This document shows, one piece after another, positions 9,681 to 17,986 of a stretch of DNA of 36,717 bases (the stretch's first letter is position 1; each line of letters begins with the position of its first letter). The notes beneath the pieces are model-generated. The model saw only the letters and a list, made by a program, of their open reading frames with translations. It was not told the DNA's origin and did no database searches. The position numbers and the translations under genes are program-made. The DNA comes from Chalciporus piperatus (Eukaryota; Basidiomycota; Agaricomycetes; Boletales; Boletaceae): contig JBBPTG010000239.1 in assembly GCA_038093975.1 (NCBI GenBank), forward strand, positions 1 through 36,717. Reading direction: 5' to 3'.

Positions 9681-10960
9681 CCTCGGGAGACCCTTGAGCT
9701 ACGTTGGAGAGACGTGGGGCAAGAATGTGGCAAACAATGACGAACACAGTCAAGGCACCACGTGAGGACGATATGCCCAGCTTGCACTTGCGGTCAGTAT
9801 GTCCGGTGCTGACCCCGACCAACCTGGTCGTCCATCTGACGCGGATCAAGCCTCGTCCATCACGAGGCCTGAGATGCCCACTCCCAGCAGTTCCGGCAGC
9901 TTTTCTTCCACCATGACGGACGACACAGAAGGAGACTGCCGTACTGTTGTTGCCGAAACTGAGAAGCATGCACATTTTGTCCGGGTTATCTTGCCTTGGA
10001 TGGTAAGCGATGTTCTCTGTGGTGGGATGGCTACTGATTCGCTCATCATCCAGGGCGGTGTAGCCATTTTCATGGCGACAGAGGATTGGTCATATGGGTC
10101 GTCCGTGTATTTCTGTAGGTATTAGCATTTTCTCCTGGTCCACACTCTGATCGTATATGTTAAACAGGCTTCGTTGCCTTGATCACGATTGGTTACGGAG
10201 ATTTGGCTCCCAAAACCCTCTTGGTCATTCAGTATTTGTTGTATGGGCCTTAGTTGGCGTCGCGACCATGACTATCTTCATTTCTGGTTCGTATCATCTT
10301 TCATCTCACCGGGATTAAGCTGAGACCACTGTGCGCAGTCGTTGCTGAAGCGTTTAGCTCCCGATACAAGAATATTTTGGGTCGCAAGTCTTTCATGACG
10401 ACAGTCCAGAAGTATCGCGAACGCACCTTGAAAGTAGACTCGGTCGAGCAGGACGCCGTTTACCCAGGAGCCGACGCTACCAGAGCTGAACCGAGCGGGA
10501 CTACCAACGAGACTGCTTCTGCAGATGAATCGGCATCTCATGAACTTCATCAAGCACATTCTCGCGCTCAGACCTCGCTTGAGCAGCTTCCGGGACATAT
10601 GCTTACAGAGGCACGCTCAGTCCAGCAGCATATCCTGCTGATTGGTGACCATGACCGCCGTTTGACGGAGCCAGAGTAGCAAGAAGCTGGCTGCGTGTAC
10701 AAAGGTAGATATATTGAAGGATCAAGAAGGTCGCCAAGTTCGTGTTCATATTCGTCGCTCGGTCTTCAGTTGGCTGACATGCGGCATTCCTAAATAGACG
10801 CTGGTGCCACTAGGCATGGGCATTTGATGTGTAGGCAAGCTGACATGTCTGCAACACACAGCATCCATTCGAGAGCTAGTGAGCATCTCAGGAGCGGGAT
10901 TAGATAATTGCAACCCTGGAGTAAGAGAGGGAAACGGATGAAGCGGAAGCGAACATAGAG
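9680..10960. repeat. Duplicated segment, partner at about 24285-25500
   Basis: Long near-identical stretches are shared in the same orientation. They start around GCAAGAATGTGGCAAACAAT, run through the channel fragment and continue past its stop (AGATATATTGAAGGATCAAG) to a CGGATGAAGC-containing tract. The partner has deletions and substitutions, so the duplication is not brand new. Confidence 0.8.
9799..10679 (+). pseudogene. TOK-type potassium channel, second-pore and C-terminal fragment, copy 1
   Basis: Exons at about 9799-10001, 10055-10113 and from 10169 are separated by GT-AG introns. They encode a hydrophilic linker ending in VRVILPWM, then GGVAIFMATEDWSYGSSVYFC, and the potassium selectivity filter TIGYGD in FVALITIGYGDLAPKT. 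After PKT one base is missing relative to the second copy (near 10212-10220), which shifts the frame; the missed continuation would be a transmembrane helix (FVVWALVGVATMTIFIS). A last exon (about 10340-10679) gives SSRYKNILGRKSF and a Gln/Glu-rich cytosolic tail. Known of the family: fungal outward-rectifying channels have eight transmembrane segments and two pores. The first six segments and pore 1 are absent, so this is a duplicated piece. Confidence 0.75.
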
Positions 10961-11278
10961 TAGATATTCTTTGCATGCAACTTGAACACTTGTGAACGTG
11001 ACCAAGACTTGGTTTGAAGACCATCTGATACTTACTAGCATCCACTGTTTGTTTGTATCACTTTGACCAGCTTTGACCCAGTTTGAGTGTTGTTTGTATG
11101 TGTATTACGATATTTGATCATGATAATCGATGGATCGTTTCTCAACGACCACGACCATCTCACACCACGACTGTCATAGATGATACTGACCTTGGAGCTA
11201 CTAGCAACACTACTATCTTAGAGAGTGGTGCTGATAGAATCCTCGAAATACCAGGTCACAGGCCCTCCATGTCCAACC
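10961..11278. other. Intergenic region upstream of family member A
   Basis: No gene is supported. Short open frames here are uncorroborated and lack splice or promoter context. Confidence 0.4.
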
Positions 11279-12129
11279 ATGCCATCTTCGACACTGGCAG
11301 TTTGTTTGCATCGCCACACTCACCCCCACACGCACCCCCCTGGCCCTCCTTCCTGTATCTTCCGCTTCTACCGCGGCTTCCCAGAGACGTATATGAGAGT
11401 CAGGTATGTGCGCCACAAGTTGGTCAGGTCATTATCTAACCCCTAGTCCTCCAGGACGAAATTCGCCCTTTCATAGGCCATACACATGTCCACCGTGTTG
11501 ATCCTGCCCCCGCTCGGCTTCCGCGGGTGGGGCGTTCATCGCGGGGGGTCTTGGTCCCCCAACCCCCATACACTACCTCACTGTGGGAGGAGTTCGAACG
11601 AAGCGATAACTGCGACTACGCAGGGGTACCTCTGACCGAGCTCCTCAACCAGGCCCGCGCACCCGTGCCGATCGGGCACGGGAACCTCCCATTCGAAGTG
11701 GGCCCCTCGACGGTCACATTCCGTCTCCTCGTAAGTCCTTCAGGTATATGATGCTCTTCCTGACTTAGCACATTTGCCGCAGTGGCCTGGCTATGATGAG
11801 AAGAGCAAGACCATATCTCCTTTAAACTTCTCGAGCCCTCGTTGCCCCAAGCCACGAGCAAAAATTGGTCAAGAAATAGCTCTATTTGTCAAAGAGAAGT
11901 TTGAGGTGAGTCTAGGTCGCGCAAGCATGGCTTCGCGCCTTTAACACCACTTCAGGATTTTCAGGGAAAGGACGGCGATGTTGAGGGTTGGAATGAGGAG
12001 TTCAAACGAAGCCCGTCTCTTCCGTTGAACCGGGGTGAATTCGATTGGTTTATCTCAGCACCCAAATTGCAATTCCAAGATTACCAGTTCAGCCAACGTG
12101 ATGGCGGTTTCCACGGCGGCGAAACATGA
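11279..12129 (+). CDS. Member A of a tandem family of unknown function
   Basis: Exons at about 11385-11403 (DVYESQ), 11455-11730, 11783-11905 and 11956-12129 are joined by clean GT-AG introns at positions matching B and C. ATG 11279 (MPSSTLA) is the likely start by position, but the first splice does not restore the frame cleanly, so the 5' end is uncertain. Landmarks are DEIRPF, VLVPQPPYTT, CDYAGVPLTELLNQ, TVTFRLL then WPGYDEKSK, and PKPRAKIGQEIALFV. I recall similar proteins (WPGY..WS..., ITRAK.A..VAK.IQ.F, HVS..SWQP) as common uncharacterised agaricomycete proteins. The last exon diverges from C: it lacks HVS..SWQP and ends QRDGGFHGGET. No catalytic motif is recognised. It may be functional or recently altered at the 3' end. 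Confidence 0.55.
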
Positions 12130-12398
12130 GCCCAAAGAGGATTCTACGCTTCTCCCGAATGTCCGCAGAACACCATTGTAAGCCCCCCTGGGATGACATT
12201 CCGGGTAAGCATCCGATGGACTAGTCCTTCTGGTGTCCCAATCCTACACCGCAAACTCGATCTGCGATCTGAAAACATTTCATCTGGTCATTGGGGCGAC
12301 CGTGTTTGCCTCGCCAAAGCGTCCTAGGGGGGTAGACTAACATATTTAAACCCTCGGAGTATCCTTCCTATGCCTCACCCTCACTGAATCGAATCTAC

Positions 12399-13083
12399 AT
12401 GCCTTCCCATTACCAGTGCGTCTTTCACATCTGATCTGACGGTCAACGTGAACTGACATCGTCGACTTTCTCCACCAGAGATATCCTACCCACTAGACCT
12501 CAAGGGCACGACCCAGTCGGAGACCTGCTGGACATGTATGAGAGTCAGGTATGTCTGCGCCACAAGTTGGTCACGTCACCACCTAATCTCTAGCGTTCCA
12601 GGACGAAATTCGTCCATCCATAGTCCAAATCTTGGTCCCCCAACCCGCATACACTACCTCCCGCAGGGAGTTCGAACCACGCCCGTCGATTCCGTTCAAG
12701 CGGGAGAATTGTAACTACGCCGGAGTACCACTGCACGAGCTCCTTAACCAGGACCGTGCACCCGTGTCGATCGAGCACGAGAACCTCCCATTCGAAGTGG
12801 GCCCCACAACAGTCGCATTCCGTCTCCTCTGAAGTCCTTGAGGTATATGATGCTCTTTCTGACTTAGCACTCCTGCCGCAGTGGCCTGGGTACGAAGTAG
12901 CACTGCCAGCGCCAACCGCTCCCATATTTCGCGTTCCCCGATTGGTTTCTCTCAGTACCCCTGAGCAATTCCAATCGATTAGCAGTTCAGCCAACGCGAT
13001 GGCGGTTTCCACGGCAGCGATGCTGGAGGCCTTTCCATGGCGCGACCGTTTTTGGCCGAAGCGTCCCAAAAGGGAAGACTAGC
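12399..13083 (+). pseudogene. Member B of the tandem family, truncated by a lost splice donor
   Basis: Exon 1 12399-12415 (MPSHYQ), exon 2 12479-12548 (DILPT...DMYESQ) and exon 3 from 12602 (DEIRPS, LVPQPAYTTS, NYAGVPLHELLNQ, TVAFRLL) match A and C exon for exon. At the end of exon 3, A has GTAAGT (11731) but B has TGAAGT, so the donor is gone and a TGA at 12830-12832 closes the frame. Downstream, WPGY is still readable (from about 12882) but is followed by stops. A region like the 3' end of A (TTCAGCCAACGCGATGGCGG, 12983-13002) follows. The upstream sequence, including an AT-rich TATTTAAA at 12343-12350, resembles the upstream of C. A 142-residue truncated protein is possible; function unknown. 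Confidence 0.6.
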
Positions 13084-13145
13084 GTATCTAACCTCTCAGA
13101 GTGCTCTTCCTACACCTCACCTTCACTGAATTCTATCGCACCAGC

Positions 13146-13538
13146 ATGTCTTCAAACGATCAGTGCGCGTTTCACGTCTAACGGTCAACTTGAAACCGAC
13201 ATCGTTGACATCCTCTGCTAGGTACCAGACCTTGCCCACTGGACCTCACGATCCAGTCGGAGCGATGCTGAAGGCCTATGAAAATCAGGTATGTCTGCGC
13301 CGCAACTTGCTCGCGTCACCACCTAGTAACCCTAATCTTCGAGGACGAAATCCGCCCTCTTTCAAGCGACGCGGCAGACGCATCCCCCTGCCCCCAGGCA
13401 GACCCAGCCGGCCCCGAATACAGGCCGCAACAACCCCTGCCCCAAATTACCTTGAACGTGCAGCTCTGGAAGCCTGAGGTTGTGTCGGCGCTGACACACG
13501 CACCCAACCAACCTCCTTCGCCGATTTCAAAGCGATCA
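13146..13538 (+). pseudogene. Member C of the tandem family, 5' part, cut by element copy 1
   Basis: Exon 1 13146-13162 (MSSNDQ), exon 2 13222-13288 (YQTLPTGPHDPVG...KAYENQ) and exon 3 from 13344 (DEIRPLSSDAADASPCPQAD) follow the same exon plan as B. The reading frame is open up to KRSHQQ, where the terminal repeat of the 2.88-kb element begins. The 3' part resumes at 16419. Before the insertion the gene was probably intact. Confidence 0.65.
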
Positions 13539-13592
13539 CATCAGCAAGACTGCAAAAAGTCTGAAGTTACTGGAATGACTGGATCAGTTAAA
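13539..13592 (+). repeat. Left terminal inverted repeat, element copy 1
   Basis: Fifty-four bases complementary to 16365-16418 with one mismatch (G versus C at the tenth base). The same sequence begins copy 2 at 34615. Confidence 0.9.
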
Positions 13593-14000
13593 TCAGTAGT
13601 CCAGTGGCCCAGTAACAAGTAATTTCAGTAGTTTCAGTAGTTTCAGTAACCTAGTCACCCAGTCATCAAGTAGTTTCAGTAGTCTTAGTAACCCAGTGGC
13701 CTAGTGGCCCAGTCATCCAGTCATTTCAGTAGCTTCAGTAGCTCAGTCATTCATTACTCCAGCCATCCAGTATTCCAGTATTCCAGTAATCTAGTCACTC
13801 AGTGGTCCAGTAATCCAGTCACTCCAGTCACACCAGTCACACCAGTCACTCCAGTCACTCCAGTAATCCAGTCACCTCAGTAATCCAGTCACTCCAGTAA
13901 TCCAGTCACCCTGTGGTCCAGTAAACCAGTCACTTCAGTCACACCAGTCATACCAGTTATCCAGTTACCCAGCCCTCAGCTCACCCAATCACTCCAGTAC
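13593..14000. repeat. Subterminal CAGT array, left side of copy 1
   Basis: Dense runs of 8-10-bp units built around CCAGT (for example CCAGTCACT, CCAGTAAT). Such arrays at transposon ends usually serve as transposase-binding sites; here that is an inference. Confidence 0.85.
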
Positions 14001-14079
14001 TACTCAGTCATCTAATAGAGTCATTCTAATTAGTGACATTTTACAATCATTCATAGGATGGATTATAGCTAAAGTCCAC

Positions 14080-14730
14080 AAAAATGTGTACTAAAAGTGT
14101 AGTTAACAATGTGGGAAAGGGTATTAGGATTGAGTGTAGTGAAGTGTACAAAAAAGCGTAGTAAAAGTGTAGTTACAAGTGTGGGAAAGTATAGCTAGAT
14201 TGAGTGAGCAAAGTGTACAAAAAAAGTGTAGTAAAAGTGTAGTAAAAGTGTGGGAAAGTGTAGCTAGATTGAGTGTAGCTAAAGTGTACAAAAAAGCGTA
14301 GTAAAAGTGTAGTCAAGAGTGTGGGAAAGTATAGCTAGATTGAGTGTAGCAAAAGTGTACAAAAAAGCGTAGTAAAAGTGTAGTGAAATGTGTGGGAAAG
14401 TGTGTAGTGATAGAGTGTAGCTAAAGTGGACAAAAAAGCGTACTAAAAGTGTAGTTACAAGTGTAGTGATTGAGTGTAGCAAAGTGTAACAAAAAAGCGT
14501 AGTAAAACTTGAATCAAATGTGTAGGAAAGTGTAGCTAGATTGAGTGTAGCAAAAGTGTACAAAAAAGCGTAGTAAATGTGTAATTACAAGTGTGGGAAA
14601 GTGTATTAGGTTAGAGTGTAGCAAAAGTGTACAAAAAGCGCAGTAAGTGTGTAGTTAAAAGTGTAGCAAAGTATGTGGAGATCAAACCTATTGAAAGTGT
14701 ACAAAAAAGCATACACAAGTGTACAAAAAA
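14080..14730. repeat. 70-bp AT-rich tandem array in copy 1
   Basis: About nine units of 66-78 bp share GTGTACAAAAAAGCGTAGTA, then GTGTAGTTACAAGTGTGGG and TGTAGCTAGATTGAGTGTAG. Units vary by small indels. The frames are full of stops on the plus strand and low-complexity on the minus strand, so this is not coding. Confidence 0.9.
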
Positions 14731-14889
14731 TATGGTAGCTATCTAGTGTAGGAGATCCTAATAAAGTGTAGCTACATTTCCCTAATGCTCGGACTTGACA
14801 AAAAATCCGTGCGAAAAAGTCACGTGACCATGTTGAATTTGCCGCGCCACCTCTTCGACTCTCTCTCACCACTACACCACACTTCAACA

Positions 14890-15690
14890 ACAGCAAAACG
14901 GCCGGCGGGGTGCGCCGGCATCGCCAGGTGAGTGAAAACTCGCTCACCACCACATCCGCTCACCTCGCAAACAGCCTGCTGCCACCTACCACCTCACTCT
15001 CGACAAGAAAACGACGAAAATGCGAAAATGCGGCCGGCGTGGGCTCAACAGCCCCGCCGGCTTCACGAGGTGAGTGATAAGCCACCCGCTCACCCCGCAA
15101 ACAGCCGCTTGCACTGCTCGGCCCACTACCACCTACCACACCACTCTCGACACGAAAACGCGAAAACGCGAAAATGCGGCCGGCGAGGGCTCAACAGCCC
15201 CGCCGGCAGCACACGGTGTGTTCTTCCTCACCCACCACCACCACCTCTCATCTCGTACAGAGCCGCTCGGGCCGTACGAACCACCACCACCTCCAAACCC
15301 TCAAACAACCTCGACCTCGAACTCGATGGCCGGCGTGGGCTCAACAGCCCCGCCGGCAGCACATGGTGTGTTTTTCCTCACCCACCACCATCCTCTCTCA
15401 CCTCGTACAGAGCCGCTCGGGCTGTCTCCCCCCCACCACCTCGCTCCCTCAAACTCGATCGTAAAAAAAATGGCCGGCGTGGGCTCAGCAGCCCCGCCGG
15501 CATCACGAGGTTCATGTTTCCTCACCCATCACCTCATCCACTCACTTCAACGACAGCCGCTCGGGTTGTCTCCCCCCCACCACCTCCCACCTTCAACCTC
15601 GACACCAACACATGGCCGGCGCGGGCTCAACAGCCCCGCTGACTTCAGAGGTTCGTGTTTATTTGTTGACTAACACACCTACTCACCTTG
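14890..15690. repeat. Six GC-hairpin units (about 145 bp each) in copy 1
   Basis: Hairpin cores at 15033-15061, 15179-15207, 15329-15357, 15473-15501 and 15615-15643, plus a shortened one at 14901-14919. Each full core is GCCGGCG, one bulged base, GGGCT, loop CAAC, AGCCC, CGCCGGC, a 12-bp stem. Cores are 142-150 bp apart and separated by CA/C-rich spacers (CTCACCCACCACCA, GAGCCGCTCGGG). Open frames of 199-236 codons cross the array in several frames because of the repeats; I do not regard them as genes. Confidence 0.85.
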
Positions 15691-15834
15691 TACATAGCTG
15701 CTCGTGTTGCATGGCACTTCATTAACTAGTAACTATTGTACCACAATACATGTAATAGTTAGACATAATATATTTCGCATTTTCTGAACTGTCATAAGGT
15801 GTGAATTAATCATAAGATATAGTGAACTAGTAAT
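15691..15834. other. Unique AT-rich segment of copy 1 with an 8-bp stem
   Basis: TAACTATT (about 15729) pairs with AATAGTTA (about 15753) around a 16-base loop. It is the only clearly non-repetitive part of the element and is nearly identical in copy 2 (about 35145-35290). No gene is seen. Confidence 0.6.
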
Positions 15835-16364
15835 TGGGACTGGGTGACTGGATTACTGGGTGACTGGATTACTGAGGTGACTGGGTGACTGGATTACTGG
15901 GTGACTGGATTACTGAGGTGACTGAAAGTGACTGGTGACTGGGTTACTGGTGTGACTGGAGTGACTGGAGTGACTGGAGTGACTAGATTACTGGATTACT
16001 GAGTGACTGGATTACTGAAATGACTGGATGACTGAATGGCTGGATGACTGGACTACTGAGACTACTGGATTACTGGACCACTGAGTGACTAGATTACTGG
16101 AATACTGGAATACTGGATGGCTGGAGTAATGAGACAACTGGATTGCTGGATGACTAGGGCACTGTGCTACTAGGCTGCTGAGATGACTACATGACTGGGA
16201 AACTGGGCTACTAGGCTACTGAGATAACTGGATGACTGGAACACTGGGCTACTGAGCTACTGAGACTACTGAGACTACTGAAGTGACTGGGCTAATGAAC
16301 CAATGAGATTACTGAAATGACTGGCTGACTGGATGACTGGGCAACTGAGCAACTGGCGTACTGG
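15835..16364. repeat. Subterminal CAGT array, right side of copy 1
   Basis: Units of about 8-10 bp built around ACTGG (GTGACTGG, GATTACTGG), the reverse complement of the left array, so the two ends form long imperfect inverted repeats. Confidence 0.85.
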
Positions 16365-16418
16365 TTTAACTGATCCAGTCATTCCAGTAACTTCAGACTT
16401 TTTGCAGTGTTGCTGATG
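16365..16418 (-). repeat. Right terminal inverted repeat, element copy 1
   Basis: Reverse complement of 13539-13592 with one mismatch. It ends TTGCTGATG, directly followed by gene C sequence. Confidence 0.9.
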
Positions 16419-16984
16419 CACTACCTGGTGTCCTTGTTCCCCAAGAAAGGTACACGGCCATCCAAAGATACAGCACGCAGGGTCAGGTTCAGTTCAATCT
16501 GGCGGGGTCGGAACATTTAGGTGTTTCCCTCACAGACATCTTGAACAACACATCGAGTTTTGCTCGACTGCTCGACGCTGAGTCCCCGTTTCCCAACACG
16601 GGGACGATGAGCTTCACGCTACGGATCCTGGTGAGTGCTGGGATCGTTTCGTGACTCCCTTCCTGACTAACCACCTCGGTTGTAGTGGCCCGGGAGAGAC
16701 GAGTGGAGCAAAACGCTATTGCCACTGGACTGGACGAGAAAGCGCACGCCAAAGACGCGCGCCAAAATCGCACAAGAGGTTGCGAAAGCGATCACAAAGT
16801 TCCTCGAGGTCGGTGAAGAATCGACATCGTGTAGCTTTGTGTTGATACCCCTCTATAGGAACTGCGCATGCCAGGTGGACAATGGGCGCACATCCAACCC
16901 AAACATCTGAGCCTTATCAGCCTCCACCACGTCTCAAAGAACAGCTGGCAACCCCATATTTGCCTGCTCACAGTCCCCACTTAG
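16419..16984 (+). pseudogene. Member C of the tandem family, 3' part
   Basis: Exons to 16630, 16686-16808 and 16859-16984. The frame gives ALPGVLVPQERYTA, GVSLTDILNN, MSFTLRIL, then WPGRDEWSK, RAKIAQEVAKAITKFLE and finally SLISLHHVSKNSWQPHI before TAG 16982-16984. Exon borders match those of A. Nothing else is broken here, so the element insertion alone seems to have inactivated C. The WPG..EWS, ITKF and HVS..SWQP marks define the uncharacterised agaricomycete family; no function is known to me. Confidence 0.65.
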
Positions 16985-17444
16985 ACGATTATTGCACACC
17001 AGTGTATTCTATACCATTACTTCCCTTACTCATGTATTTCTAGCATCTTTCACTTGCACACCTCCTAGCTGTCATCGCTCTCCTGTATAGTGTTTGCTAC
17101 ACCCTTACTTCCCTTACCCATGTATCTCTGGCGTCTTTCACTAGCTAATACATACGGTGTTGAGCTCGACGAGGTTTCGCTGACAGAAGTTTATACTCGA
17201 GCGTAGTTATAAGTGGGTAATACAACTGGTATGTATAGATATATTAGCTGACGAACACTAGTCAGATATCCAATCAACGATGCTACAAGAACTACTACCG
17301 AAATCTTCCCACTTCATGGCCTTGAATTTTTTCTCTGGCAGGGACCTCCCGTCTCAGGATCCCTCACCCAAGGCACCCTAAATACTTAGCAATAGTCGAT
17401 ACACCACCTACTAATACATAGAGGAACACAATCATGTAACAAGA
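16985..17444. other. Intergenic region between gene C and CHAT2
   Basis: The right half (from 17234) is duplicated together with the CHAT2 3' end at 27296 onward. No gene is visible. Confidence 0.5.
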
Positions 17445-17986
17445 CTACGCGCCGATGTGTACGAACAAGATCCGCTGATAAAGTGACAGCTTCACAGTCT
17501 TCAGTGCCTCGTGCAACGCGGACGCAGCACGGGTATGATCTAGACCATCATGTCCAGACTTGCCCACCATGTTCCGATAGAATTCCGTCATGATGTTCTT
17601 CGCTTCAACATCGCCCACCGCCCACATCGTGCCAACGACAGAACGGAAGCCAACAAACTGCATCGCCGCAGCGAGATGGATGGCCTCGTCCGGACTGTCC
17701 TCGTATCCGACAGTGGCATGACAAGCGGACAGGGTGGCGAGTCGAGAGTGCTGCAAGTCGTACTGGATGATATCTTGAATCGTCAATAGCCCATCACCGA
17801 GTGCAAAGGCGGACTCGAAAGGTAGTTCGGGCTTCGGGATTCCATGGCAGGCAAAGTGGACGAATTCGCACTTTTGGAGTTCTTGGCCAACCCTGTCGAC
17901 TTGGGCTTCCTGACCTTCGATGCATGTGAAGGTTGCATGGGCGTCGACAGATTCCCTGATGCTGATGAGCTCGGCATGGACGTGTT
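17234..17986. repeat. Duplicated segment, partner at 27296-28053
   Basis: Starts TATAGATATATTAGCTG and covers 210 bp of 3' flank plus the last roughly 540 bp of the CHAT gene. The partner is nearly identical and in the same orientation, ending exactly where the chromovirus begins. Confidence 0.85.

Larger units (their letters stand above)
13539..16418. mobile_element. Copy 1 of a 2.88-kb structured TIR element (non-autonomous DNA transposon)
   Basis: Bounded by 54-bp inverted repeats that start CATCAGCAA and continue ACTGCAAAAAGTCTGAAG, with one mismatch between ends. Inside, in order: a CAGT-rich array (to about 14000), a 70-bp AT-rich tandem array (about 14080-14730), a spacer with the palindrome GTCACGTGAC (14819-14828), GC-hairpin units (14890-15690), a unique AT-rich piece, and a second CAGT array in the opposite orientation. 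No transposase motif or long non-repetitive frame is present, so mobilisation must be in trans. It interrupts gene C. An inverted, nearly identical copy starts at 34615. The flanks give only a possible 2-bp CA duplication. Superfamily is unresolved; the CACTG near the end and dense subterminal repeats recall CACTA/CMC-type elements, but the termini do not start there. Confidence 0.85.

Noticed and set aside
12590..13069. A 159-codon minus-strand frame across gene B
   Set aside because: It runs antisense to exons whose borders agree with A and C, and has no motif.
14080..14730. Regular repeats resembling a CRISPR array
   Set aside because: Units are imperfect, spacers are not unique and the DNA is fungal. 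It is a tandem array inside a transposon.
14932..15673. Overlapping open frames of 236 and 199 codons in element copy 1 (and matching frames at 35306-36044)
   Set aside because: They arise in two frames at once from the hairpin repeats and are low-complexity Pro/His-rich. No domain is seen and no consistent start is kept.
13539..16418. Possible centromere or telomere repeat block
   Set aside because: The block has exact inverted ends, splits a gene and recurs in a retrotransposon. No telomere motif is present.
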